Source: Lingula anatina (lineage: Eukaryota > Brachiopoda > Lingulata > Lingulida > Lingulidae). From it: a DNA stretch of 64,000 bases. The DNA lies in NCBI RefSeq assembly GCF_001039355.2, contig NW_019775722.1, positions 34,859 to 98,858 on the forward strand, in the 5' to 3' direction. Within the stretch, counting starts at the first letter, position 1; each line of letters starts with the position of its first letter. Below the pieces are notes generated by a model. That model had not been told where the DNA came from, made no database searches, and saw only the letters and a list, made by a program, of their open reading frames with translations. Positions 47,984-62,900 of the stretch are shown here, piece by piece. Both the position numbers and the translations under genes were made by a program.

Positions 47984-50900
47984 GCGATTTCTCTGTGCTT
48001 GTACCTATAAAATAGGATTTCTTGAGCTGTCTTTTTTTTTTTTATTAATTTTTATCCAAGAACTATAATTACTATTTTAAGACCAAAATTTACTTTTCCG
48101 TAATGGGAAATAGCTGGTGAAAATCAAGGGCGGATATGATTTGGGGGGTTTAGGGAGTAACCCGGGACAATATTTTGATTCACAATTCTAGTTAAAAATG
48201 AGACCCTGCCTTTCCCTTAGAACGCATTCAGAACAGTGGACTAATAGATCCGCAGATCAAATATGAAGACCCACTAAAAAGCTTGCCTCTTATTTCCCGA
48301 TTAGCCTCTGAAAAGATACCCGTGGGAATTACGCAACCAGCATTCAAATGGGTCGACCATATTTGATACGAGGATCTGATAGTCCGCTGTACTGAATTTG
48401 CCTTAAAGTTTGTCTCAGAACTGTTGTCCATATATTCTGTGATAGACCACAGTTTTTCACAACACACAAAAAGGTCATTAAAAAAAATTAAACTTTTCAT
48501 TACTTTACTTTATTTAGTATATTAATTATATCACAATAAGAATATCATCTTTTATTATCTAGATTGTCGACCCAATCTCAGGAGTTGCTATTTATCCCCG
48601 AATCTGCGGCACCAACAAGCCAAGCGTGGAAATCAAAGCAAAAAGCCTGCTTGTGCGGTTTCAAACCGACGGATCCGATAGAAGGAAGGGGTTTCAAGCA
48701 GTGTTTAACTGTAAGCTCATCCAAAATGAAATCCTCTTTCTCCCCCTCTGTCTTTCTCTCAGCTATTTTCCATACGCGCGCTCAAATAGATTTTTCTTTG
48801 CATATAACCGTTACCAGATAATGTGTACTGCATGTATAATGGTGTTTTTTTAATCTTATTGATGGGTTTTTGTTTCTTCCTGTCCTTGGATACTAAATTT
48901 GATTACAACAAATCTTACCAAAGGGCAATGAACAGTAGTATTAGACGGCTTCTGTTTTACAAGGAAACCTAAGCTGAACGTTGATTTACGATAATTTTTT
49001 TTATTTTTATTTTTTTTTTTTTGCTCATGATTTATATGAATATTTTGGCTCAGTATGAAAATTTCCTTTTTGACTCAAAATAAGAATGACTACATGTATT
49101 TCGACTCAGGATGGAATAGTTTACTACAGTAAAATAGAGGCGATCAAACCTGACTTTTAGCCATTTCTCTTTTAAGAGAAATGATTCATCCAGCATAAAA
49201 ACAGACCAATCTTAAAGTTTATAACAGTTTCTGACGTGGAAATTTTTTCGTCAGGAAGGACCTTGTTGTTAAGTGAACATGTACTGTATCTTGAACAGTT
49301 TAATCGTTTCACCTTCCCCTTTGTAAACGATTTTTTTTTTCATTTTGCAGCAACAAAAGATTGCCAAATGCCAGGTAAGAAACAATATATTAAATACATA
49401 TACTGTATGGTAATAAAATTAATTGTTTTAAAAAGGACAGATATCCAACCTACGAGACATGGCGCTTCGACCCATCCATAAAGGGCCATTGTTACATGAT
49501 TGACTTGTTACGAATTCCAGAAGTCAGCCAAGTGACTAAGGTCTTTTATGAATATATTCGAAATGCTATGCTTCATACTATGAAGGTAAGGAACGATTAA
49601 TTTTTATCATCATTCTACAAAAGGCAATAAAACCTTCAGTAATTCTATTTATATTCGCTCTTGCTATGGAACTTTTCAACAAAACAACGTTGTGGTTTGA
49701 ACAAGGCTAACCATAACAGTTTTTACAGTTTTAACAACTTCAAAATACATTAAAATTCGACACTTTTTCGAGCAATACCCCAGTGTGAAACCCTTATCAA
49801 CTTTCTTATTTGCAGGACAGAATTCGCACCTGCCCGCCGCATTGAAATAAACATTAATGTATATATTTATTCTGCGTGGATGAGCCACATAGGTTATGCA
49901 CGTAGATATCTAACCACTTATTGCGCAAATACTCAAACAACATTTCTTTTTCCGTTACTTGGCCATTGTTTGATAGGCGTGACCTAAGCCAGGTATATCA
50001 ACGGATTTGTGAATATGTCAAAGTGAAATAAAATATTGAAATCACTAGGTGTGCCTGTTATTACTTTTAGTATAGAAACACATGTAACTTTCGTACTTTC
50101 CTATGGATAACTACTATAAAATGCTAATATAAAATAATTAAGTGTGCTCATCCTAAAATAAGATTATAATCTTTGTGAGTATTTTAAAATATTAATATAT
50201 TTTTACTGATTATCCCATCCTTGTAGAGAGAGTGCTTTTTATGCTGAGTTGTAAAAGTACAGATTTCGCTTCATGGTAAATACAACAACCCCAAAAAATC
50301 ATTTATTATAAATTGGAGAAATTGGCTGAGAGGTATATGAATAGTAAGGGGGGAAAGGTTGGTGTTTGTTTAATATGCACTTTGCATAGTAAACTTTTTG
50401 TTTACTCCACAGGGACGCACAGGTAGTTCAAATTAGTATTTATATCTGGGTTTTCCTTTTAACCTAATTTAATCTAACAAGAATAATGTTGCTGGTAGTG
50501 ACAGAGTTGCATCTAGTGAGCAGGTTCAAGATTAAATTCGGACTTATAATTTCAATATTAATTTTGCATGCACATTTTCAGATGCTTTTAATTATATAGC
50601 TAACATGTTTATTTTAAAAGCTCCTGACAAAAATTGGAATACATTGGAAATTAATTTAACATCTGAAAAGAAAATTATCATTACATATCTTTCTTTTATT
50701 TCTATGTCAAATGGCATGCATTCATCTTTTTATAGACTTTCTCGTCACAAGTTCCTGTGGGGAAGTTTTCGATTCCGGTGTCATCACCAGTCCTAACTAC
50801 CCGTTGCAGTATGCCGACAATACTGACTGCTACTACACCATTACACCACTTCTGCCGGGAGGGGGCGTGGCACTCGCTTTTGTTACGTTTGATTTAGAAA

Positions 50901-53900
50901 ACCATGACAGTTGTGATTATGACTATGTTCAGGTATAATTTTATAGCCATGTAATAGTAAGCAAGACTTGCGTGTTAAAAATTCAGAAAAAGAGGATGTA
51001 AGTTTTAGACAAAGTTGCGAGAAGATATCAGAATCTTAAGCTGTAGGAGCATTTTCCCAACTTTAACACAGCGCCCCAAAGCACTCGTCCGGTTATTTTC
51101 TTCTTCATCTTCCTTTATTTTTTTCTTCTTGTTATATGTTGTTATCACATAAAATTCTATTCGAACAGATAAGAAGCGAGTCATCATCAGGTAATCAATT
51201 GTCAAAGAGGTGTGGTTCCAGTGTACCTGGTTCAGTCTATGACACAAATGGCTTGTGGATTCACTTCCACACAGATCACGCAACGGTCGATATAGGTTTC
51301 CAGGCCATTTATTGTCACTGTAAGTAAGAATAATCAAGGACCGAATTTATCCCATTAAGAACAAATGTTCACTTATGTATATGCAGGTTTAAGTATATGT
51401 GCGTGTAAATACTCTAGAGAAAAGTTAAAGTACCAAAACTGATGATCAAGACTAAATTAGTTTTTTTGGGGGGCATTGCCCATAGTTAAAGTTTAATCAC
51501 TTGCAACAGTTTTGATACTGTGAAAATCGCAATCACCATGCACTGTAAACTTTCAAGCATTTTCTTGTGACACAGATTCTTGTAGATAATTTTGACACTG
51601 ATATTGACCATCGTTACGTTTACTTTATTCCAGCCACCGATGAGTGTCAAGAATTGATTGGTAAACATCCTTTTTCATGGTTTTGGAGAATATTGTCTAT
51701 GCTGTGCCCCATTCGCAATATATAGGTCCTTTTAAATTATTTATTTTATATAAAGGAAGTGGAAGAACTTTTGTCCACGTGGAACTTGACGAACATCAAT
51801 CTAGCGACTTTAAAGTAAAAATAATTATTAGATTTATCTCCCCACACTAAAAACATAAATAGGCTAAATTAAAAACCTTTGTCACCATATTACATTTTTC
51901 AATCGATCTAGTTCATTATTTACTACAAAAGAAAAGCTGCAACTTGTCAGGGAGCGAGTATGGAGTCGAACGTCTCAGAAAATGTCTCATAGCCTACCTA
52001 TGTTTATTTCAAATAACTCAATACAAAGTTATGTAAAGATTTAGTGCTCATTGAGTGAGTTATTAACTTCTGGTTTTGCAGCTAACCCTTGCGGAGAGTC
52101 CACTTTTCTTGATGGCAGTGGTGAAATCACGTCACCTTTTTATCCGTATGGGTACACAAGAAACGTTGACTGCAAGTACAATATAGCGCCTTATAACCCA
52201 GAATCATGTGTGGCCTTGACCTTTGTGGACGAGTTTGATATCGAGTCTGACTGTGATGACTATGTTGAGGTGGGTGCAATAATGAAAATCTTGATTTGGT
52301 AGCAGCTTGTTAGTTCTGTCATTTTCATTGTTACAATGATGCGGATAAGTATATATTTAACAGGTTATGGAATAAAATGAATCATGGAGACACTATGGAA
52401 ATTTCCTAATATGAGATGTTGCCTCCAACATGTTAAAAGTGTTGTTACATGTGTATTTTAAACACGATGAATAAATTCGAAATAATTTTAGTCACACAAA
52501 ACTGTAATGTAAACACACTGGTAAATTGTATTTTATTGTGAAACTTGAGTACATTCAAGGTGTTTATAAACCTGTATGAATTGAATTTTTTATGTTTTTG
52601 CCCCCGCGGCTTTATCCAGTCTGGCTCTTCCCTTAAAACTATTGAAGTTGATCATGAATAAACATGGATCAATGTACTCACAGGTAATCAACCCAGTCAC
52701 CATGGAAACCCTCATTCCAAGCAGCTGTGGTAGTAACGCGCCCAACGTTGCAGTACATGCGGGTTTTCTGGAGGTCCGCTTCCATTCCGATTCTACAAGA
52801 ATAGGGAAGGGATTTAAGGCAGTGTACCATGAATGTGAGTACTGGCCGATAGGCTTTGAGAGCGATACATATTTTTTAAAATCCTCATATTGGTAAAGAG
52901 ATAAATATTTTAAAGAGACTAAACGTAGCAGTATTTTCAGTAGTGAGACGCAATGTTTAGACCTAGCTAGGCAATTGATAACTCTACTTAATCTTCATTG
53001 ATGACGGACCGAAATATTATGCCTAACAGAATCAACACATTTAGAGTTCAAAGAAACAGTTTTTTGATCATGTTTTTATCAAGTTTTTGAAGTCGGTGTT
53101 TATGGCTTGTCTCAAATTTATGAATCAAAATATCACATATCGGATATTAGCTTTCGGTTTTGCATTTGATCTTGTCATTGTCATTTTTCGTTTATTTAGT
53201 CATTTATTTATTTTTATATGCTACCAGAAAACGTTGGAGAGGGAGAAATTTAATGCCATATCAATAAACAACACCATACATATAACTAATTAATAAAGAT
53301 AACATTAAAAACATTAAACCAATGTATTCTCAACAAATGTTTTTCTGTTTTTTTGTTGTAATGGATGGTATGTAAATTTGCAATTTCAAGATTTCCCATT
53401 TTTATCTGTTAATAAGCGCATTTTCATCCAATTTATACTTTCATTTTTGCACAGCAATTGGAGACTGTCGTCTAAAAGGTGGGTAAGGAAAAAACAATTT
53501 TAATACATTTCATATATAGTTTTATCAAATGAGTTCAACTGATAACTAGCTACTATGGGAGCGTTAATTCTTAGTGTTTTCTTATAATGGAAACGGTTAA
53601 ATTAACAGTTTTAAGAAAATGTTTTATACTTCTATGACACCCTTCCGCCGCTGAATGATAACCACCTTATTTAACAGTACATCATCGAACCGGTTTGTTA
53701 AAACGACAACATGTAGTTTGTTGGCACATATTTCAAATACCAATCGAAAATTATAATAACATTTGGTGAGGTATATTCATTTCCAACGAACAAATAAATT
53801 ATAACAGGGTCGAAAAATAAGGCTCGTCTGAATTTTTTTCAAAGGAAGTGACCAATACGGAGAGGGAACTAACAATAAAAAAATCATCCATATCATATTA

Positions 53901-56900
53901 AAAAATCCCTCTCGTTGAGATGTTCTAATGTCATGAAATACTTTTCTGCAGGCGGTGTTACAAGCACTTGTGGGGGTGAGTCCAATTCCACTTACGTCAC
54001 CACACCAAACTTTCCAGTGGCAAATTACGATCCCAGCACCGATTGTTACTACACTGTTAAACCTGCTGAACCCGGAATGGGCGTGGCTCTTGCTTTCGTA
54101 TCATTTCGAGTGACTTCAAGCGACAACTGTTCGGGAGATTACGTACAGGTGGGTTGACAATTTAAAGTGCCTTATAATTATAATTAACAGCTATGGCACA
54201 TTAAATTCAAATGCCAGCGTAATACTGGATAACTTTAAAAGAGTTTTAAATCACGCCACTGGCAATAATGAAATATAACAAAATATAGTCTTTCATTTAG
54301 TACGATCAAATCAAGTTTGGAATAGATGGATTTCTTCTTTCGTTCCAAACAATACTCCCATTCTTATCTAGAAGAGAACCACATGTTCATTTATTAATGC
54401 TCAAAATGTTGTCTTTTGGGTGGTGCCAGGAGTAGGCAATCGTGTTACACGGTTTGTTATTTATTCATTGAATAGTACTGGAATATACCCTTTTTTTGGC
54501 AATCAAAGCATAGGGTTTACGTTCATTGAATTATAATTTCTCATATGTATCGCTCATATGCATATGTATCGCAGTATGTGGTGATCATCACATTAAAAAA
54601 GAAATAATTTTCCAACAGATAAGGTCTTCAACTGGTGACGTTCTATCCCACACTTGTGGAAACAGTATACCGACGCCAGTGTCTGACCGAAAAGGTTTGT
54701 GGATTCATTTCCATGCGGATGATTCCGGTGGTGATGCCGGATTCATGGCTATATACTGCAACAGTAAGTAAATAAATTATCCTTGTTAGCCTTTAACATG
54801 GTTCAATAGCAAAAAGGGACTGTACACCACATTTGAAAACTTGTCAACACTCTTAAGTGCTTTTTGTTTAACGGCATAGTGTCTATTTAAAATGTACCCA
54901 GTATGAATATTAATTGTCGTCATGTTATTGATTAAATTTAGGATCTTCATGTAGCTTATACGTACTGACTGTTATTCAGTATGGCATAGTTATATTTTAT
55001 TTACTTTTTCAATCATCAGCAATTGAGGAGTGTGCACGACAAACTGGTAAATATTAACTACCAACGCTGTAAATATACTTACTGTCAGTAATACAGTACC
55101 AATAAAAGTAATTCATGTACTGCTACTGTACTTAACAAGTCAATTGTCCAACTGAAACGGTACGTTAACCACTATACGTCTAGTTTGTCACATTTCTATT
55201 TAAAGCAGAGAAATTGAATATGTCACCTCAATTTGTTCTACTTATTAATGTAGCAAGTAATTCATTTGTTTATCTGTACGTTGACTATCCATTCAGCTGT
55301 TTATACTTATATATGCATCTTCATGTATGTCTGTACGTTCTGCCTTCTATGTCAACGTTTCCAGATAATCCATGCGGTGGCGGCAATTTTATTGCTGGTA
55401 CCGGAGAGATAAAGTCGCCATTTTATCCAATAGCTTACCCTGATAATATTAAGTGCGAGTACATTATAACACCGGGTGATCCGGAATCCTGTGTCGCCTT
55501 GTCCTTTGTGGGAGAATTTGAACTAGAATCGGACTGTTCTGATAACTACAATATAAATCCAATAACTTATTATAAAAAGCTATTTGGCCGTATATGCGCA
55601 CACACTTGGAACATTGCAATAGAAAGCAATGCTATGATTGCAATCTGACCAAGCGTACAAATACATGTAACAACGGAGTATAAAACAGTTCGTAAAGATA
55701 TGCAAGGATATTATCACCCTTCAGTTCTGAAGGACAGAATTTGAATTGCAACTTAATACGCCAGTGCAAGAGTCATAAAATGTACATACATGTAACAGTA
55801 AGACCTTATATGTTGCACTTATTTACCATACAGGGCATACAACTCTATCCGCCTATTATCTGGTTAAATAAAACAGTTACTTAGACGTTGTTTAATAATC
55901 GTAACTCAAGCCAGGAATATCAACCATTTTGTGGAACCTGTTACAGTGAATTTAAAAACAGACACTAGTAGTATATGGGACCATTCAGAATGAGAAGAGC
56001 CGAGTGCTAGCTAGGCCACGACCTAAATATGGCAGACCTGCATGAAAGGAAGACTGCTTAATCCTGTAATGGTCTCTCGGCCTCTCACACGCCGGGGATT
56101 TAAGTACTGTGCCCCTGCAGGAACGACGCGTAGGGAGGCGTGTGAAAGGCAGAGAGATCATTGCAGGAGTAATTTTAATGTCTATAATGTATAAGTTATT
56201 TATTGTATGCATATCCTAAACATATTCGATTTAAACCAACATGCGTTTCTTTTAAAAGCTTGCGACAAAAATCAAATTGTAATGTTAAACGTTTTATGCT
56301 TCTAAATATATTTTAAATAAGTGTTATGAAGAAAAACGTAAGTGTAGAGTACAATTTCGACTCGACGCCTTTAAAGAAACGTTGTTTTAAATGAATATAA
56401 ATGTATAAATGTATTTACATACTGAATAAATAATTACCATAATACATTAGCATAATACCTTCAAGTTAAAATGGAAAGTTTTTATCGTTTAATAGACTTT
56501 CTCGTCACAAGCTCCTGTGGGGAAGTTTTCGATTATGGAGTCATCACCAGTCCTAATTACCCGATGCAGTATGCCGACAATACTGACTGCTACTACACCA
56601 TTACACCCCTTCTGCCGGGAGGGGGCGTGGCACTCGCTTTCGTTACGTTTGATTTAGAAAACCATGACAGTTGTGGTTATGACTATGTTCAGGTATTATT
56701 TTATAGCCATGCATGTAGTATTATAATCTATAAAAATATAATGTAAATTATTTTATTTGATGTGAGCAGATCGATATGTAAAGTTCAAAAGTAATTTCTC
56801 TATTTTCACACAGCGCGTTAAAGTACTCGTCTGGGTATTTTCTTTTCTTCTTATTATTACTTTGATTAGCTGTTCTATTTTATTGGACAGATTAGAAGCG

Positions 56901-59900
56901 AGTCATCATCAGGGAATGAATTGTCAAAGGCATGTGGTTCCAGTGTACCTAGTCCAGTCTATGACCCAAAGGGCCTGTGGATCCACTTCCACACAGATAC
57001 CAATGCGGTCGATAATGGATTTCTGGCCATATACTGTAACTGTAAGTAAGATTAATCAAGGATTGAATTTATCCCATCTCATTTAAAAGAAATTTTAACT
57101 TATTTATTGCTCAACATCACGTATGTGTTTTTAAGAACTATTGAGAATGCTTCCAAGTACCAAACTTTTCCGTGAGATTTTGCATTGCCTATGTCGCTTT
57201 TTAAAATACTTTGCATAAGCTTCTATATTTTGAAATATACCATAAACTATGAACTTTGGGACGTTTTCCTTTGTGTTATAACTTTTTGTAGCTAATTTTG
57301 ATTTAACATTATCTTCACTTGAAACGCTAGCCAGTGAAGAGTGCCAAGAATTGATAGGTAAATTTCCTTTCTTCATGTCTTTGGAGGTTATTGTTCATGA
57401 TGTAGCGTGCATTTCTTCCTACTTACGTAGTATAAATAATTTATGTAAACTTATTATGTAGATTTAGTTTATCATTGTATTTCATAGTGTTTGTATTTCT
57501 GTCACTGGTCTGTATAGAGGCTATATTTTATCCCCCGTTTACATTTATATGAATACAGATTTAGAGGGGTGAAAACATAACCTCCTTGGCGGAGGTAATT
57601 AAACAGTAGCCACTTGGCTAAAAATAAAATAAAATAAAATACCTCTCCGTGTTACTTGATCTCTTGAGCCTTGTGATTGGTCGAAAGTATGAAAAAATAA
57701 AACATTGTTTACTTCTCGCTTTCTGTACTTCAGCTGAGTTTAAAGCTGACGTGGTGTTCTTTTTCTGTATTTTGTAAATTTATTCAGCCAAGTTTCAACG
57801 GGAATTAGTATAAATAATCAACAGCAACCTCCTGCCACATAATGTAAATATATATTTGCCTCTAACCTATCCCTGTAGTACAGTCTAACGCACGTTGTGT
57901 GTCTGTTACTTAGGTGTTCCTCACATTTTGTTCCCATGAGTTATATGCTTCATTTATCAATAGTTTTTTTTTATAATAGCCAAAACATATTTTCTTGGAA
58001 AGTTCAGAAAATTCCTATTTTAAAATCATCAAAATAGGCTCCATCCTGATCCGTTGAAAAATTGCGGTTGATAAACTTTTTTTCCGATTTTTAATTTTTA
58101 CCTCCATTTATATAACTACTGTAGACCATTCACCAGTCTCCCTTTATATTACTCAAGTGCTTCGAAAGACTAGAATTCACATACGAGTTAATATATCGTA
58201 ATTTTGTTAACGATTGGGATATGGTACCCCTTGGTAAATTGATAACAATTAAGAGAAACGCGTTCAAATTTTTTGGATTTTTTTTTTTTTTTTTTGCACT
58301 CACGGTAAAACTTGTATTGTGCTATTGCAGATAACCCATGCGGAGAGTCCACTTTTCTTAATAGCAGTGGAGAAATCACGTCGCCTTTTTATCCGTATGG
58401 ATACACATATAACACTGATTGCAAATACAATATAGCGCCCTACAACCCAGAATCATGTGTGACTTTGACCTTTATTGACGAGTTTGATATCGATGCTGCC
58501 TGTAATGACTATGTTGAGGTGGGTGCAATGCTTCCAGATTTTAAAGCAGCTTGCTACTCTTGTTTTTCTTGAACTTTTCATGGATTTATCATTTATCTAT
58601 AAGTAATTACTAAATATTTCATGCAATAAAACAAATAAACAGGAATTTTACCGAGATGTTGCATCTAACGTGAAAAAGTGTTGTTCCGGGTTTTCAACAC
58701 AATGAGTTAATTCGCATTTTTACCTCCATAAAGAGTTGTCTCTTAAAGCAATAAGCTATTCGATAGAAATTTAATCTAGTAGAATTGAATGCCTTTATTA
58801 ATTCCATCGAGAAATTCTTTCATAAAACGATATTAATGTTGACATAATTCCGTGTAACTTAAGTACATCTGAGGTTACATGTATACGCATAAAACTTATT
58901 TCAGAAAGATTTGAAACATTTTTTCATTTGTTTCCGAGCTTTTATCAAATCTGGCTCCTTCCTTAAATATCAAGCCTGATCATGCATAAACGTAGATAAA
59001 TATACCTACAGGTAATCAATCCAGTCACCATGGAAACCCTTATCCCAAGGACCTGCGGTAGTAACGCGCCCAGTGTTGCAGTACATGCGGGTTTTCTGGA
59101 GGTCCGCTTCCATTCTGATTCTACAAATATAGGGAAGGGATTCAAAGCATTGTACAACGAATGTGAGTACCGGTCAATAGATTGCATCGAGCCATATCTT
59201 TTAATCATCTTTACATAAGAGTCGATGAAAAAGCAATGTTACTGAATTATCACTTTGATGAATTGATGGAGTATGGCTTATTTCAGGTCAATAACAGGTT
59301 TGAGGAGTTAAAATATGAGATATTTTTGAAGCATTTCAAACCTTTTTACACTTTTAGTAGGGGTGGGCAAATGACAAAATTTTTTTTAAAACAGGTGGAT
59401 TCTATGGCCATTTTTGCTGCTGAACACAAATCTGACAATATTTTTTACCAAAGCTAAATATTTATATTGGTATCTGCTATTTGTTTGTGAAAAAAGGCGG
59501 GAAATGGCTTTTTGGCCATATTTTCACAGTAAAGTACATAAAAATGATGTGTAATATGTCTTTCTATATGTTTTGAGGGTTGCTGAGTTCAAATATGAGC
59601 ATATTCAAGACATTGGCAATATTGTTAAGGTGACATCTGTAAAAATATGTTATTTAAAACAAACATATACATAAAATACACACTTCGAGCCTAAGATAAA
59701 TATAAATAATGGCCATTATGTACATACTGAATTCATGGATTACAGTTTGGTATAAAAACAATGCTGAAAATACCTTCATGGATGTGTACCAACAAATTTT
59801 ATGCTGTATAATTTTCCTTTTCTTCAGAACAGGTAAAACTTTGTCAGGTGACATCAACCTCTTACAGCCTCTAAGCTCTTGGCCTTGGAATAGTACTTAG

Positions 59901-62900
59901 TTTCAGTTGCGTAGTTTAAGAGTATCACACCACCACCATGAAAGCATCAACAAGAAATACACTGAGACCAGAAGGCACTGTAAAGCCCCCTGTCACACTT
60001 ATTTGGAATCTGAAGTAATCAAGCAGAATGAGCCATAATGAAGAATTTTCAAAATTAGCGCCACATTCGTTGGGTAATATCAGATTGACCTTAATTCCAG
60101 CAAGAATACCTCAGAATGCGCTTCGAACCCACCTGGAATGATTCGTGCACATTTCGGTTGTATTGTATTAGCTTTCAAATGCAGCTCGAATGTAGTTGGA
60201 ACACATTAGGAATATCGTTAATGCTGTCTAAATATAGTGAGAATATTTAGAATGCACTTCAAATGCCATACAAGTGTGGTTTCATTGCTGGCTGAATTCC
60301 GGCCTGCAATCAAGATGCAGTTGAGTTGCATTCCTCCTCATTGGAGGCACAATGTGGGACATTCTGACAAGATTTGAAGCGCCTTGCCACTTCGGTTCTC
60401 CCTCGAATGTGATCGAAATATTTCGAATGCCGTTGGAATTTCATAAGAATCTTAAGAATGTGCTCATAGTGCAGTTAGAATACACATTTAGAATGCGCTT
60501 AGAATTTTTAGATACTTCAAATATCCAGAAATAAACAAGAAATTTTCATTCCGACTACATTCTAGCTCATTCCGCCTCTAGTGTGACTAGGTTATAAATG
60601 AAGACAACAAGGATATTGTCACCGTTCACCCAAAACTCCTTATTCCTTACATTCTTTTAGGTGATAAATAAATTTTCAGTGTTCAGTGATTACATTAATT
60701 AACATTTACACATGTCATCTTACGGGTGACGGCATAATTGCAGTTTGGGGGTAAAAACTGAAAAATCGGTTTCTCAAATTTCTGTTTTACCTGAACACCC
60801 GTGATCACTGTTTCAAAGCCAATCTAATGACAACAATTTAGTACCCCAAAACCCTGCCAGCGATTTTTTTAAAGCCTTAGATCAGATTTGATCGTTGATA
60901 AAGCAAAATAATACCTTTGTTTTTAGAAGATCTGTCATTACGGACTCATAACTCCATAACAAAAGCATTTAAACCAAATCGTTGGCATGGGATTGTAGCT
61001 CATGCCCTTGTGGTCCATTGGCCAATTTTTGTGATAAAATCTTGTTCAGGGATGAAGTTAAGCCCCATATGGATTGCTAACTAATCTCAAAAAAGAAAGC
61101 TGTTAAATAGATGATTAAAGCTTTGAGTTGCTTATGCTTATACATTGCAATGAAAAAATATAAACGCCGATATTTCATATTTTCAAGAGATTTTTCATTG
61201 TTTCAAAGCAGCACAAAGACAGATACATTATTGAATAATTAGATGCAGGAAAAAACTCGTTTTCGGTATCTGGATGGTAATAAAGAGTAACAATATCCTT
61301 AATGCTCTGCTACTGAGAGTTCTACCGTAAATATTCCCGTATGTAACTAACATTATGCTATTCTATATGTCAAAACTTTTCAGTTTCATGTGATCCTTGA
61401 ACAATATTGACCATATTTGTTGTATTATTGTTTTTCATAATTTAAAAGCCACAGTTGCATATAAACATTGTATATATATACACAGAAAAGGTGATTTTGG
61501 GGTGATTTTTACCTCAAAATGACCAAAAAATCCTCTTTTTAACCAAAAATGAAGTGACCCAACCGAAATGATGTATCTATTTGCGCTCTTTGATCATGAA
61601 ATCATATGGATAGACATATAAAAAGCCATCTCTGAACTGATATTTAAAATTTTACATGAGAAATATGTGATTCGAGGGACGTTTGGTGGCCATTTTGAAA
61701 AATCGCCTGATACCAATATCAGATGTAATTTTATATGAAAATACTTATTAGATTTGTATTCAGCAGCCAAAATGGCCATAGAATCCACTTGTCTGAAATT
61801 AAATTTCCCAAAAAAGCTTTCATTTGCCCACTCCTACTTTTAGTATATGTAATTCTAAACGTTAATTAACCTAACGTTCTGTTTAATAGAGCTTGGTCAT
61901 GACTTTGTACTTATGCGTATATTCATTTTTTTACATGTCACCTGAAAATGGTGAAAAGACAGATAGGCAAAGCCAATGTTTCTAAACATGATCAGTAAAA
62001 AGGATAACAACTCTTCATATGAGATTCAAAATTCAACAAAAATACATTTTAAACAACACATAACAATATAATGAGTTCTATTTTACCACCATAACGGCGG
62101 TTATCGCAATCCTGAACTCTGTGCTTGCCATCGAACCACGTGGACGGTCTAAGGCGGTTAACCCCCGAAAAAAATAGCTTCAGAGATTATTTAAAAAACA
62201 CTTTTTAGAAAACGATTGAATAAAGTTGTATGGAACGTATTTATTAACCATAGAAATATGGGAAAATCGTCGTCTACCTCAGGAAAATCAGTTTTATACC
62301 ACTTTTCCTGCCAAAATGAGGAGTTATTATCTCCTTAAAGTACTTTTTAAGAGGTAATAAGGAGTAAGTTTAATTTGCTGTAGTTGTGGTAATAGATAAT
62401 ATGCAAATATGCGATTTTAACATTTTCAATCTATTATGTTGCCATATACATTTTATTGACCCACCTTTATATCCAATTCATATTTTCATTTTGCACAGCC
62501 ATAGGAAGCTGTCGTCTAAAAGGTGGGTAGTAAAAGTCACAAATGAATTTAACGCATTTAATGCATAGTATTATATTATAAATTGCTGTGTTCAGCAGAT
62601 TATTAAAGCAATGTATATGCTTGTTACCAGCTGGTGGGGGCATTTTGCTAATTCTTCTTTTGTATTACCTTTTTATAACATGGCATATTTGTGAGCAAAA
62701 GGTCTCCTCAACATCTGTCATTCGCTTCAATTAATTCCCAGACATCAATAACATCGAGATGATTCTGCTAAATACAACCGCCACGTTATACAATGCCTCC
62801 GAATGTTGACACGACAAAGTAAAGTTTGTTGACATATATATTCTGAGTCAAAGAGTGCATGTCCATTTCCAACGAACCAACGAATGATTACAATGTCGTA

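Noticed and set aside
39174-55046. Rounds 1 and 2 as an artefact of two uncollapsed haplotypes
   Set aside because: Exons and introns differ by many substitutions and by several independent insertions, and the splice phases continue across the junction between the blocks as in one gene. Long reads would settle it.
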